From Hyphomonas chukchiensis (lineage in GTDB: Bacteria > Pseudomonadota > Alphaproteobacteria > Caulobacterales > Hyphomonadaceae): a DNA stretch of 64,000 nucleotides. A program made the position numbers and the translations under genes. A model generated the notes under the pieces. It made no database searches. It saw only the letters and a list, made by a program, of their open reading frames with translations, and was not told the origin of the DNA. Location: the NCBI RefSeq assembly GCF_000682695.1, contig NZ_AWFG01000014.1:16342-80341 (forward strand), given 5' to 3'. Below, in pieces: positions 55,994 through 64,000 of this stretch. Position 1 is the stretch's first letter, and each line of letters opens with the position of its first letter.

Positions 55994-57094
55994 TCAGTCG
56001 AACATGACAACCTGCCGGGCAACTGAACCCTTGTTATCTTTAAGATTCTGAAGCGCTCCGGTCAATCCTTCCATGCCAATACGGTCAGAAACAAGATCGT
56101 CCAGATGGAGTTTGCCTTGCTGGTACAAGGTCACAAGTCGTGGGAAATCAATGCGGAAGCGGTTTGAACCCATGACGGCGCCCTGAAGGCGCTTTTCTGT
56201 AACAAGCAGTTCGATTCCGGGGATTTCGATGTTCACGCCGGGCGGGATCATGCCGATCACCGTCATCACGCCACGCGGGCGCATCATCATATAGCCCTGC
56301 TCGGCCGTCAGCTTCAGGCCGACGCATTCGAAGGCATAGTGAACGCCGCCATTGGTCAAAGCCTTCACCTGCTCGACCGGATCGCCATTTTTCGGGTTAA
56401 CGAAGTCGGTCGCGCCGAACTTTTTCGCCATGGCGAGTTTTTCGTCCGACAGGTCGACGGCAATGATACGCGAGGCGCCGGCAATGGCCGCGCCATTGAT
56501 CGTGGAGAGGCCGACGCCGCCGCAGCCCAGCACGGCCACGGTCGAGCCGGGCTCAACCTTTGCCGCATGGAAGACCGAGCCGACACCGGTGATGACGCCG
56601 CAGCCGATCAGGCAGGCGCGGTCCATCGGCATTTCCTTGTCGATGACGCAGAGCGTGTTCTCGTGGACGAGGATCTGCTCGGCGAAGGAGGAGAGGTTGA
56701 GGAACTGGGAGACCTTTTCCTTGCCGATCGACAGACGCGGCGCCTCGGTGGGGCCGCGCTTGAACTGCTCGCCGTTCACGGTGTGGCAGACCGACATATG
56801 GCCTGTGAGGCAATATTCGCAGGTGCCGCAGAAAGGCGAGAGGATCGAGACGACATGATCGCCGGGTTTTACCGCGCTGACCATGGAGCCGACCTGCTCG
56901 ACAATGCCTGCGCTCTCATGTCCGAGGATGACCGGCATTTCGGTCGGAAAGGCGCCGTCCCAGAAGTGCACGTCCGAATGGCAGACACCGACGGCCTTCA
57001 GCCGCACGAGCACTTCGCGCGGGCCGGGCTTGGAGATCGTGACCTCTTCGATCGAGAGCGGCGCATTGGGCGCCCGCATGACGGCAGCTTTCAT
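55994..57094 (-). CDS. Zinc-dependent alcohol dehydrogenase (class III/NDMA-like)
   Basis: A 366-residue MDR enzyme. Catalytic zinc ligands C38 (GVCHSD), H59-E60 (GHESAG) and structural zinc cysteines C89, C92, C95 and C103 are all present, with the NAD Rossmann motif GCGGVGLS. Closest by character to class III or NDMA-dependent alcohol dehydrogenases; substrate not determined. ATG at 57094 follows GGAGGAAACACG. Probably expressed from the 85-base gap beside the MmyB gene. Confidence 0.9.
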   Translation of the reverse strand: MKAAVMRAPNAPLSIEEVTISKPGPREVLVRLKAVGVCHSDVHFWDGAFPTEMPVILGHESAGIVEQVGSMVSAVKPGDHVVSILSPFCGTCEYCLTGHMSVCHTVNGEQFKRGPTEAPRLSIGKEKVSQFLNLSSFAEQILVHENTLCVIDKEMPMDRACLIGCGVITGVGSVFHAAKVEPGSTVAVLGCGGVGLSTINGAAIAGASRIIAVDLSDEKLAMAKKFGATDFVNPKNGDPVEQVKALTNGGVHYAFECVGLKLTAEQGYMMMRPRGVMTVIGMIPPGVNIEIPGIELLVTEKRLQGAVMGSNRFRIDFPRLVTLYQQGKLHLDDLVSDRIGMEGLTGALQNLKDNKGSVARQVVMFD

Positions 57095-57179
57095 CGTGTT
57101 TCCTCCGATTATGTTCTGTTTTCTGCAGCATTGCGCCGATGCCGGGCTTTGACCAGACTTGCCGCTGGGTGAGGCAGCG

Positions 57180-57977
57180 TCAGCTAAATTGCGCGAGCGC
57201 CTGACGCGTCGCGTCGTCGGCGGGGAAGAGGAGTTCAAGGCGCAGGTCCCGGATGGTCACGTCCTCGCTCGTGCCGAAATGGGCAATCGTCGAGAGGAAG
57301 CTCAAGCGGCCGTCGGGTACGTTGAGGATAAGAGGGACAATCGGGCTGCGCACGCTGGCCGCCTTGACCGGGTGGCGTGCGCAGGCAGCTTCAAGCGCGG
57401 CCAGATGATCCTGCAGGATCGCGTCACCTGCGGCTTCCATGGCCTCAAGCCGGATGCGGGCACTCATTTCGCCCAGCACATCCGGCAGGTTGGCAATCGC
57501 CTCTGGTGCATTCGGATTGTCGGTTAGGATGCGGACGGCGTTGAGCTGTGTGCTGCCGTCGCCAAGGCCAGCGAGGAGCACTGCAGCAACAGGATTGGCG
57601 TCGAGAATGTTCCAGTGCCGGTCGCAGATCATGGCCGGGTTGGGCGCATGGCGGGTGATCATGTCCGTGAGCATGTCGCGAAACGGCTTCAGGGCATCGG
57701 AATCGAGCTGCGAGGTGGGGAAGGCGGCGGAGAAACCTGCCGCCTGCAGCAAGGCGTTACGCGTCCCCAGCGGCAGCATCAGCCCGTCTGCCAGTTGCAT
57801 GACCATGTCGCGGCTTGGCGACGCGCGACCTGTTTCCAGGAAGGACAGGTGGCGGGCCGAGATGCCGCATTCGAGCGCCAGCTCAAGCTGGCTGAACCGG
57901 CGCGCCATGCGATGACGGCGCAAGCTGTCCGCAAAGGCCGGGCGGCCGGCAACAAGTTGCAAGTCAGGCGTGGGCAT
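57180..57977 (-). CDS. MmyB-family transcriptional regulator (XRE HTH + MLTR domain)
   Basis: A 265-residue regulator with an N-terminal HTH_3 (about 15-75, FSQLELALECGISARHLSFLETGRASPS) and a PAS-like MmyB ligand-binding domain (about 100-260, DRHWNILDANPVAA). MmyB-type regulators bind fatty acids or related lipids and usually control a neighbouring gene. A perfect palindrome in the intergenic region at 58016-58035 and a divergent membrane protein gene are the likely site and target. Confidence 0.9.
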   Translation of the reverse strand: MPTPDLQLVAGRPAFADSLRRHRMARRFSQLELALECGISARHLSFLETGRASPSRDMVMQLADGLMLPLGTRNALLQAAGFSAAFPTSQLDSDALKPFRDMLTDMITRHAPNPAMICDRHWNILDANPVAAVLLAGLGDGSTQLNAVRILTDNPNAPEAIANLPDVLGEMSARIRLEAMEAAGDAILQDHLAALEAACARHPVKAASVRSPIVPLILNVPDGRLSFLSTIAHFGTSEDVTIRDLRLELLFPADDATRQALAQFS

Positions 57978-58015
57978 GGGTCATGCGTCGCAGGCTCATT
58001 GCCTTATGTCCATTA

Positions 58016-58035
58016 CCTCGCACGTAATTGCGAGG
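58016..58035. promoter_or_regulatory. Palindromic operator between MmyB gene and divergent gene
   Basis: CCTCGCA (58016-58022), CGTAAT spacer, TGCGAGG (58029-58035): a perfect 7-base inverted repeat in the 106-base gap between two divergent starts. The HTH regulator on one side makes it a natural operator candidate. Confidence 0.6.
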
Positions 58036-58083
58036 CTTACGTCTTGCTGCAAGTCTTCGTCATCAACCGAAACGGAGAATGAC

Positions 58084-58506
58084 ATGACGGGGATATGGAA
58101 AAACTGGATGACGGTCTGGGCCTGGGGTGTTGTCGCCTTTGGCGTCCTGCTGGCGGCAGGGGCCTTCCCGGGCCTCGACGGGCCCGCCCGCAACCTGCTG
58201 ACCCTCTTTGGTAACCTGCCAGCGGGAGGGGCCATTCTCGACGAGCGCGCCATGCGTTTCGCGGTTGGGCTGATGGGCGCTGTCACCATCGGCTGGGGCC
58301 TGACGATTGTCTTCCTGCTGCCGGTCATCTTTGCGGCGGGAGCCAAGGGCTGGCGCGCAATGACGCTGGCGCTGATGGTCTGGTACGTGATCGACAGTTT
58401 CATATCGATCTCGACCGGCTTTGCGGCGAACGCCGTGTCCAACACGGCGCTCGCCATTGCCTATTTCATCCCGGTGCTGGCTTCAGGCGCTTTGCGCACG
58501 TCCTGA
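58084..58506 (+). CDS. Small four-helix membrane protein, unknown function
   Basis: A 140-residue membrane protein with about four TM helices (near 9-27, 55-80, 84-104 and 110-137). ATG at 58084 follows CGGAGAATGAC. It is the divergent neighbour of the MmyB regulator and a likely target. I do not recognise a named family. Confidence 0.65.
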   Translation: MTGIWKNWMTVWAWGVVAFGVLLAAGAFPGLDGPARNLLTLFGNLPAGGAILDERAMRFAVGLMGAVTIGWGLTIVFLLPVIFAAGAKGWRAMTLALMVWYVIDSFISISTGFAANAVSNTALAIAYFIPVLASGALRTS

Positions 58507-58521
58507 GGCCCATGCGCCAGC

Positions 58522-60108
58522 CTACTCGGCCGCGACCAGACCACTGGCGCGGCCCATGACGTGGAAGATTTCGTTCTGCTCCATGACGCCGGAAACGAGT
58601 TCCGAGCCGGGGCCGGTGGCGAAGATCGCCACGTCGTCGCCGCCATGGGTTTCAGAACCCATGAACACCAGCGAGGGCTGCTGGAAGTCGGGATCGGTCG
58701 TGTCGACATCGGAGAGGTCTTCGCGCGTGCAGTCCGGCTCGCCTTCAACCATGCGGCAGGCGGTCATGCCGCTGGCATAGGAGAGCGTCGTGTAGGGCTT
58801 GCCGTCCTGCGCCATCATGTGGTCGTCGTCGAGCCCAGTCGCGACCTTGCCGAGGATCGGGTTGCCGCGCTGGGGATAGCCGGAAATCGTCATTGTGTGG
58901 CTGTGGTCGGCGGTGACGATGATCAGCGTGTCGTCATTGCTGGTCATGTCCATTGCAGCCTTGATGGCCTGGTCGAACTCATCGGTCTCGTCGAGCGCGC
59001 GGGCGGCATTCACGCCGTGGTGGGCATGGTCGATGCGGCCGCCTTCGACCATCAGGACAAAGCCGTCCGGATCCTGCGACAGACGGGTGATGGCGGCCTT
59101 GGTGAGATCAACCAGCGAAGGCTCGCCGGCCGTATCCTTGGCGCGGTCCATTTCGAACTGCATGTGCGAGCGTTCGAACAGGCCGAGGACTTTCACATCC
59201 GAGGTAAAGTCGGTGGCATCGAAATCTGCCTGGTCGGTGATGTAGACATGGTCGGGCCCCTTGGCGACCCATTCGGCGGTCAGGTCGCGGCCATCCTTGC
59301 GGCTGCCGGTCTTGCCTTCATTTTCAGGATCGGCTTCGGCCTCGGTCAGGAAGGCGGAGCGTCCGCCGCCCATGGCGACTTCAAAACCGTCGCCTTCCGG
59401 CCATTCGATCAGCTGGCGGGCGATATCCTTGCAGTCTCCCGCATCGCCGCCCTTGAGGTCCGCGTCGGATTCCCAGTCGCGGTTCGGGGTTTCCGAATAG
59501 GTCGAGCCGGGCGTTGCATGCGTGATGCGGGCGGTGGAGACGATGCCGGTCGCGAGGCCTTCGCGTTCGGCAAGATCGAAGATGGAATCGGTGCCGTTGC
59601 CTTGTGCCAGCGCGCAATTGTTGCGGGTGGCTTCCTTGAGGACGCCAAGCGTGCCGGAATTGACTTTCACACCAGCGGTCATGGCCGTCGCGGTCGAGGC
59701 GCTGTCGGCCACCTGATAGTCATGGCTGTAGGTTTTCGACAGGGCCATGTGCGGCAGGGTTTCCATGGTCAGCGAATAGGACTCGCCGTCCAGGCCGCGC
59801 TTCTGGCCGGCATAGATGCGGGCGGCGGTGACGGTGGGAATGCTCATGCCGTCGCCGATGAAGAGGATCACGTTTTTCGCGGGCTTCACGCCTTGCGCGT
59901 CAATGCGCTTCTGCACGGCGGCAGCGGCGGAGACATAATAGGAATCGCCTGCCTGTTCCGGCACGAGGCCCGGGCGAAGCGGGGCAGGGGGCGCAGCGGT
60001 TTCGGTGGCGGCCACCAGTGCGTCAGGCGCTTCGGCAGACGGCGGCGTGGTGCAGGAGGTGGCGGCGAGCGCGAGGCCCGTCATGAGGGCGGCGATGGAA
60101 GTGCGCAT
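58522..60108 (-). CDS. phoA: Alkaline phosphatase (PhoA family)
   Basis: A 528-residue exported phosphatase. Lipobox-like ATSC (C19) or signal peptide, then metal site FIGDGMS (D86) and nucleophile S136 in DSASTAT. Further metal ligands are in VEGGRIDHAHHG, TADHSHT and SETHGGDD. The spacing and the GRIDHAHH form place it in the bacterial PhoA/alkaline phosphatase superfamily. ATG at 60108 follows GGGGAACC; Pho-box-like repeats lie at 60148-60175. Confidence 0.92.
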   Translation of the reverse strand: MRTSIAALMTGLALAATSCTTPPSAEAPDALVAATETAAPPAPLRPGLVPEQAGDSYYVSAAAAVQKRIDAQGVKPAKNVILFIGDGMSIPTVTAARIYAGQKRGLDGESYSLTMETLPHMALSKTYSHDYQVADSASTATAMTAGVKVNSGTLGVLKEATRNNCALAQGNGTDSIFDLAEREGLATGIVSTARITHATPGSTYSETPNRDWESDADLKGGDAGDCKDIARQLIEWPEGDGFEVAMGGGRSAFLTEAEADPENEGKTGSRKDGRDLTAEWVAKGPDHVYITDQADFDATDFTSDVKVLGLFERSHMQFEMDRAKDTAGEPSLVDLTKAAITRLSQDPDGFVLMVEGGRIDHAHHGVNAARALDETDEFDQAIKAAMDMTSNDDTLIIVTADHSHTMTISGYPQRGNPILGKVATGLDDDHMMAQDGKPYTTLSYASGMTACRMVEGEPDCTREDLSDVDTTDPDFQQPSLVFMGSETHGGDDVAIFATGPGSELVSGVMEQNEIFHVMGRASGLVAAE

Positions 60109-60147
60109 GTCTTTGGTTCCCCGATCAGATACGATGGGGCAGTGATA

Positions 60148-60175
60148 GACGAGTTTTGTGGCAGTTTCGATGCAG
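60148..60175 (-). promoter_or_regulatory. Pho-box-like repeats upstream of phoA
   Basis: On the minus strand, CTGCATC, CTGCCAC and CTCGTCT repeat at an 11-base period with A-rich spacers GAAA/AAAA, as in a PhoB binding site. Half-site matches to CTGTCAT are 3, 5 and few of 7, so weak. Confidence 0.3.
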
Positions 60176-60185
60176 TCGCCGCGAT

Positions 60186-61088
60186 TTAGTCGATCGGGAC
60201 CGGTTTTCCGCGCTGCGACAACCACACCGCCACCAGAATGGCTACGGCGCCGCCGGCTTGCAGGGCCGTCAGCGGCTCATCGAACAGCACCCATGAGATG
60301 GCCGCCGCGACAACGGGCTGCACGACCACGAGCACGCCAGCGATGGCGGCAGGCGTGCGGCCAAGCCCGGCAATGATCAGGCCTTGTCCCATGATCTGCA
60401 CCACGACAGCCAGGAAGAGCGGCACGCCGAAGCCATTGAGCGTGGCGGGCAGGCGGGGTTCACCTGATAACAGCAGGATCAGCCCGCCGACACAGACTTC
60501 CACAATGGTCAGCCAGAAGATGGTCTCGATGCCGCCAAGGCGCCGCCGGGCAAGTTTCGAACAGAGCATGTAGCCCGAGACGAGCAGCGCGGCGCCGAGC
60601 GCCAGCAGGTCGCCGCGTATGTCGCCCTTGCCGCCGACCTCGCCGCCCAGCGAGAGGGCCGCAGCGCCCGCAACAGCGAGCAGGATTGCCACGAACCAGA
60701 TATTGGTCGGGCGCTCCTTCAGGAACAGCCAGGCGACGAAGCCGACGGACACGTTGCCGAGGTTCACGATGAATGTCGCGTTCGACACGGTGGTCAGCGT
60801 CAGGCCCCAGTGCCAGAGAGCAATGTCGAGCGTGAAGAAGGTGCCGGCGAGCAGCACGAACCGGTTTGGCGGGCGCGGCGCCCGGCGCTCGATCAGGAAG
60901 ACGAGACCCAGCAAAAGCGGCGCGGCAAAGGCATAGCGCCAGAAGGCGATGCCCTGCGGCCCCAGTTCGCCCAGTCCCAGCCGGAGACCGATGGGTGCAA
61001 ACCCAATGCATATGCCGCCGGTCAGGACCATGAGCGGTCCGATCCAGTGACGTGTCAGGGGTGTAGAGTGTGTTTCCAGGGAGGTCAT
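60186..61088 (-). CDS. EamA/DMT family transporter
   Basis: A 300-residue membrane protein with about ten TM helices and two EamA repeats (first ending around 135, second from about 150 with GALLVSGYMLCSKLARRR). A drug/metabolite exporter of unknown substrate. Overlaps the gluQRS stop by 4 bases, so they are co-transcribed. Confidence 0.88.
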   Translation of the reverse strand: MTSLETHSTPLTRHWIGPLMVLTGGICIGFAPIGLRLGLGELGPQGIAFWRYAFAAPLLLGLVFLIERRAPRPPNRFVLLAGTFFTLDIALWHWGLTLTTVSNATFIVNLGNVSVGFVAWLFLKERPTNIWFVAILLAVAGAAALSLGGEVGGKGDIRGDLLALGAALLVSGYMLCSKLARRRLGGIETIFWLTIVEVCVGGLILLLSGEPRLPATLNGFGVPLFLAVVVQIMGQGLIIAGLGRTPAAIAGVLVVVQPVVAAAISWVLFDEPLTALQAGGAVAILVAVWLSQRGKPVPID

Positions 61089-61930
61089 GCGGCGCTGGTC
61101 ATGGCCCGGATATCGTCTGGTGTCATCCCTTCTTCGCGGTAGGCCGACAATCCCTTGTCGCCGGCGCGCTTGGAGAGCTTTTTGCCGTCCGGGCCAAGCA
61201 CCAGCGGATGGAAGCGGTAGAGCGGCGTCGGCCAGTCCATCAGCGCCTGCAACAGGACATGCACGCTGGTCATGGCGCGTATGTCTTCGCCGCGAATGAC
61301 GTGGGTGACGCCCTGCAGCGCATCATCGTGGCAGCAGGCGACATGGTAGCTGGCGGGCGTGTCCTTGCGGGCGAGGACGACATCGCCGAACGCTTGCGGG
61401 TCAGCCCGGACCGTTCTTGGACCGTTCGCGGTCTCTTCCATGTACGAGAGTGTGCCGTAGCGTGCCCCGAGTGCGTCCCTTGCCCGGGCAAGCGACAGCC
61501 GCCAGGCAAAGGCATGGCCCCGGCTCAGGTACTCGGCTTCCTCTGACGGCGAAAACGGCTTGCCGACATAGCCGGCTTCGTCCGGGTCGACGCCTGCGGG
61601 CAGGGCGGCGGCGATCTCGCGCCTTGTCTTGAAGCAGCGATAGATCAGGCCGCGTTGATTGAGGCTGTCGATGACCTTCCCATAGTCGTCGAAATGGTCC
61701 GACTGGCGCCTCACAGGGCCGGACCAGTCGAGGCCCAGCCATTCCAGGTCGGCGAGAATGGAGGCCTCGTATTCCGGGCGGCAGCGGGTTTGGTCGATAT
61801 CCTCAAGGCGCAGCAGCACGCGTCCGCCAGCTGCGCGGGCCGCATCGCAGACATGGAAGGCCGAGGCCGCGTGGCCGAGATGCAGGTGCCCCGTGGGGGA
61901 CGGCGCGAAACGGGTGACAAATTCTGACAC
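61085..61930 (-). CDS. gluQ: Glutamyl-Q tRNA(Asp) synthetase
   Basis: A 281-residue GluRS paralogue without anticodon-binding domain that glutamylates queuosine in tRNA-Asp. HIGH-type motif PSPTGHLHLGHA and KMSKS-type KKLSKRAG are present. Start is probably GTG at 61930, with GGGAGG 4-5 bases upstream; an ATG 4 codons earlier (61942) contains that Shine-Dalgarno sequence and so is less likely. Confidence 0.93.
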   Translation of the reverse strand: MSEFVTRFAPSPTGHLHLGHAASAFHVCDAARAAGGRVLLRLEDIDQTRCRPEYEASILADLEWLGLDWSGPVRRQSDHFDDYGKVIDSLNQRGLIYRCFKTRREIAAALPAGVDPDEAGYVGKPFSPSEEAEYLSRGHAFAWRLSLARARDALGARYGTLSYMEETANGPRTVRADPQAFGDVVLARKDTPASYHVACCHDDALQGVTHVIRGEDIRAMTSVHVLLQALMDWPTPLYRFHPLVLGPDGKKLSKRAGDKGLSAYREEGMTPDDIRAMTSAA

Positions 61931-62051
61931 GTGCCCTCCCATTGATGCCGCATGGCGATGCTAGCGCGGGATCGCCCAGTCTAACAGTGATTACCTGTTG
62001 CCACAGAAGGGCAAGGCTCGTATCGCCTTGGCGTTAACGAGGTCAATTGCC

Positions 62052-63119
62052 ATGCTGGAAACAGGCTGGTTCACGGCAGCTGAAGACTGGGTCGAGACGC
62101 ATGCGCTCAGTGCCCATGAGTTCGCGACGTTCGGGTTCGCGATGGCTGTGCTCCTGTGCCTTGTGCTGATTTTCCTCCTGTTCTCGGGCCTTCGCGCGCT
62201 TGTAACGCGCATGCGCAATGCAGCCGGTGCACGGGCTTTCCGCCGCAGCAAGGAGCCGGGGTATCGCATCCTTCTGGCGCGGCCGACCGGGCCGGGGGCC
62301 GGCCGGACGCGCAAATGGCTGACCGCGGCCATCCAGGACCATCTCGCCGAGTTCAATTTCGGCGCACCGTTCCGCGTTGTCAGCACAGGCCAGATCACGG
62401 GCGGTTCCGACCAGAAGATTCTGGCTGAGGCCCGCAAGCGCCTTGCGACGGCGGATGCCGACATGCTGGTTTGGGCAAGCCGTATCGGCAAGGGAGCGGA
62501 TGGGCTGGTCGTTCAGGGCCTGTCGCGCGGCGGCGGCCTGCGTGCAGACGAAGCGCGGGCCTTCAGCATTCCGCTGCCCGGCCGCTTTGACGCGCTGGAC
62601 GGCGAGATGCCGCGGGTCGCGGCCTACCTGCTGGCCAAGAAGCTGCAGCCGGCGCTGGCCAATCCGCAGGCCTTCAGGCCTGAAAAGATGAAGCTGCTCG
62701 CCGAAGCGCTGGACGGGATGATGGCGGGGGCAGGGGGCGTAGCGCCTGTTGTGCGGAGCGAGCTTGAGGCCGACTTCTGTGCATCCGGTGTTCACGTCGC
62801 TGAGGCCATGGGCGACCTGGCCGCGCTCGACCGGGTGATCACCATGCGGCGCAGGCATCTCGAAGCGGTCGATACGACGTCCGACTCAGCGCTTGTCCTG
62901 CAGGCCCGGATGGATCTTGGGCGGGCCCTGCTCGCCCGCGCAGAGAAACAGTTCGACCAGAAGACGGTTCAGGAGGCGATCGCCCAACTGTCGCTGGTGG
63001 TTGAGGCCTTGAGAGGCGATCCGGCCATCCAGAAAGCACAGACCGCCTCAGACGCCATGTTCAAGGCGCAGACCATGATCGAGACGCGCAAGCGCTTCTC
63101 GATGAATTTCGGCTCCTAG
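62052..63119 (+). CDS. Membrane-anchored protein of unknown function
   Basis: A 355-residue protein: one TM (about 26-50), a soluble domain (about 70-200) containing [19 protein letters not shown] and [19 protein letters not shown], and a helical C-terminal third with TPR-like repetition (about 240-355). I do not recognise the family. ATG at 62052 follows GAGGTC by 9 bases. Its stop overlaps the msrA stop on the other strand. Confidence 0.65.
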   Translation: MLETGWFTAAEDWVETHALSAHEFATFGFAMAVLLCLVLIFLLFSGLRALVTRMRNAAGARAFRRSKEPGYRILLARPTGPGAGRTRKWLTAAIQDHLAEFNFGAPFRVVSTGQITGGSDQKILAEARKRLATADADMLVWASRIGKGADGLVVQGLSRGGGLRADEARAFSIPLPGRFDALDGEMPRVAAYLLAKKLQPALANPQAFRPEKMKLLAEALDGMMAGAGGVAPVVRSELEADFCASGVHVAEAMGDLAALDRVITMRRRHLEAVDTTSDSALVLQARMDLGRALLARAEKQFDQKTVQEAIAQLSLVVEALRGDPAIQKAQTASDAMFKAQTMIETRKRFSMNFGS

Positions 63120-63766
63120 ACGCTCAGTCCGATCGGGCAGGACACACCCGTGCCGCCAATGCCGCAATAGCCAGCCGGGTTCTTGGCGAGGTATTGCTGG
63201 TGATAGTCCTCTGCATAGTAGAACTTATCGATCGGCTTGATCTCTGTCGTAATGCCCGCGCTGTGGCCGGAACGGGCCAGCGCGCCCTGATAGGCCTCGA
63301 CCATCTGATGGGCTGTGTCTTCCTGCGCATCGCTGGTCGTGTAGATGGCCGACCGGTATTGCGTGCCGACATCCCCGCCCTGGCGCATGCCCTGGGTCGG
63401 GTCGTGGCTTTCGAGGAAAAGTTTCACCAGCTCACCATAGGTGACCTTTGACGGGTCGAACACGACGCGCACGACTTCCGTATGGCCGGTACGTCCGCTG
63501 CAGACTTCCTCATAGGTCGGGTTCGGGGTCGGGCCACCGGCATAACCGGCCGCGGTCATCCAGACGCCATCCTGTTGCCAGAACTTGCGCTCCGCGCCCC
63601 AGAAACAGCCGAGTCCGAATATGGCGACCTCGAATCCGGCAGGCGTTTCGTCCTGAAGCTGGCGGTGAAAGACGAAATGCTCGGCAGCTGTAGGAATCGC
63701 AGCGCTGCGGCCGGGAAGGGCGCTTGCGGCATCCGGAATGGTGGCGGGTTTGGTTGAGAACAACAT
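63116..63766 (-). CDS. msrA: Peptide methionine sulfoxide reductase MsrA
   Basis: A 216-residue MsrA with catalytic C54 in [11 protein letters not shown] and a C-terminal [11 protein letters not shown] holding resolving cysteines. Reduces methionine-S-sulfoxide in proteins. No signal peptide, so cytosolic. ATG at 63766 follows GGAGACCGC; a longer open frame reaches back through the tRNA region and is not used. Confidence 0.96.
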   Translation of the reverse strand: MLFSTKPATIPDAASALPGRSAAIPTAAEHFVFHRQLQDETPAGFEVAIFGLGCFWGAERKFWQQDGVWMTAAGYAGGPTPNPTYEEVCSGRTGHTEVVRVVFDPSKVTYGELVKLFLESHDPTQGMRQGGDVGTQYRSAIYTTSDAQEDTAHQMVEAYQGALARSGHSAGITTEIKPIDKFYYAEDYHQQYLAKNPAGYCGIGGTGVSCPIGLSV

Positions 63767-63877
63767 GGTGCGGTCTCCTTTGCTGACAGGAATATGGGGC
63801 TGCGCGCCGCGAACGGCAATCACGGTCTTGCGAGCGGCCATGCGTTCCGCTATGGCCCTGTGCTTCGCGAAGGCGAT

Positions 63878-63967
63878 GGTGAGGTGGCCGAGTGGTCGAA
63901 GGCGCACGCCTGGAAAGTGTGTAGGCTAGCAATAGTCTCCAGGGTTCGAATCCCTGTCTCACCGCCA
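63878..63967 (+). tRNA. tRNA-Ser (anticodon GGA)
   Basis: A 90-base tRNA with acceptor stem GGTGAGG/TCTCACC, D-arm GCCGAGTGGTCGAAGGC, anticodon loop CTGGAAA (GGA at 63912-63914), a long class II variable arm typical of serine tRNA, the TTCGAAT T-loop and encoded CCA. Decodes UCC/UCU. Confidence 0.97.
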
Positions 63968-64000
63968 GCCCGGCTTATGTCCGACCCGGACACATAGGTA

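Noticed and set aside
58561..60189. 542-codon open frame antisense to phoA
   Set aside because: Shadow of a well-supported phosphatase gene in high-GC DNA.

Overview
The window is 64 kb of a GC-rich chromosome (mostly 60-70% GC in the lines I counted) that reads as ordinary alphaproteobacterial core genome. The gene order rpmH-rnpA-yidC-engB-(acylase)-argB-DUF1036-HAD-dapD, an HWE/HisKA_2-type histidine kinase with a matching receiver protein, an MmyB-type regulator and a cobS/cobT pair point to Alphaproteobacteria, most likely the Caulobacterales/Hyphomonadaceae side. That placement is inference from gene content and order, not from an alignment. I saw no rRNA, CRISPR array, insertion sequence or integrase, and one tRNA (Ser-GGA) at the right edge. 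No gene-free stretch exceeds about 250 bases.

Layout. 1-3.1 kb: 3' end of aconitase with a terminator, a DUF1223 secreted protein and a CHASE3-HWE kinase. 3.2-7.6 kb: a Gld-type ABC exporter operon on the minus strand. 7.7-10.4 kb: a tightly coupled VOC-purE-purK-creatininase operon. 10.6-17.0 kb: a GGDEF protein, small proteins, a catalytically degraded SDR, PhoD, RluD, DUF3108 and rpmB. 17.2-25.9 kb: a DUF2178-like/HTH pair with operator-like repeats, an amidohydrolase lipoprotein, a GST, cobS-DLH-cobT and a DUF900 lipoprotein hydrolase. 26.4-27.5 kb: a lower-GC three-gene cassette (Trypco2, DUF5678-like, retropepsin-like protease). 27.5-36.3 kb: argG, a TolA-like coiled-coil membrane protein, DUF4112, an RcnB-like protein, DUF952-pyrD, MATE, PAP2 and a DAACS symporter. 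36.4-46.2 kb: hrpB, an OmpA lipoprotein, a five-gene operon DUF547-TVP38-flavoprotein-histidine kinase-RluA, and a beta-lactamase-fold hydrolase. 46.4-55.5 kb: the ribosome/membrane-insertion/arginine/lysine core block. 55.5-64 kb: a receiver protein, zinc alcohol dehydrogenase, MmyB regulator with a divergent membrane protein, PhoA, gluQRS-eamA, an unknown membrane protein, msrA and tRNA-Ser.

How the genes work together. Most are housekeeping: purine synthesis (purE/K), arginine (argB, argG), lysine (dapD), pyrimidine (pyrD), translation (rpmB, rpmH, rnpA, RluD/RluA, GluQRS) and membrane biogenesis (yidC). PhoD and PhoA give a phosphate-scavenging theme, and both have Pho-box-like repeats upstream. 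The best candidate for an undescribed system is the cassette at 26.47-27.51 kb. It has its own sigma70-like promoter, a start codon overlapping a stop codon, lower GC than both neighbours, and protein families linked to bacterial conflict systems, but an aspartic protease where a trypsin-like protease would be expected. Other items worth a look are an SDR that has lost its cofactor and catalytic motifs, two palindromes beside regulator genes, and the creatininase fused into the purEK operon.
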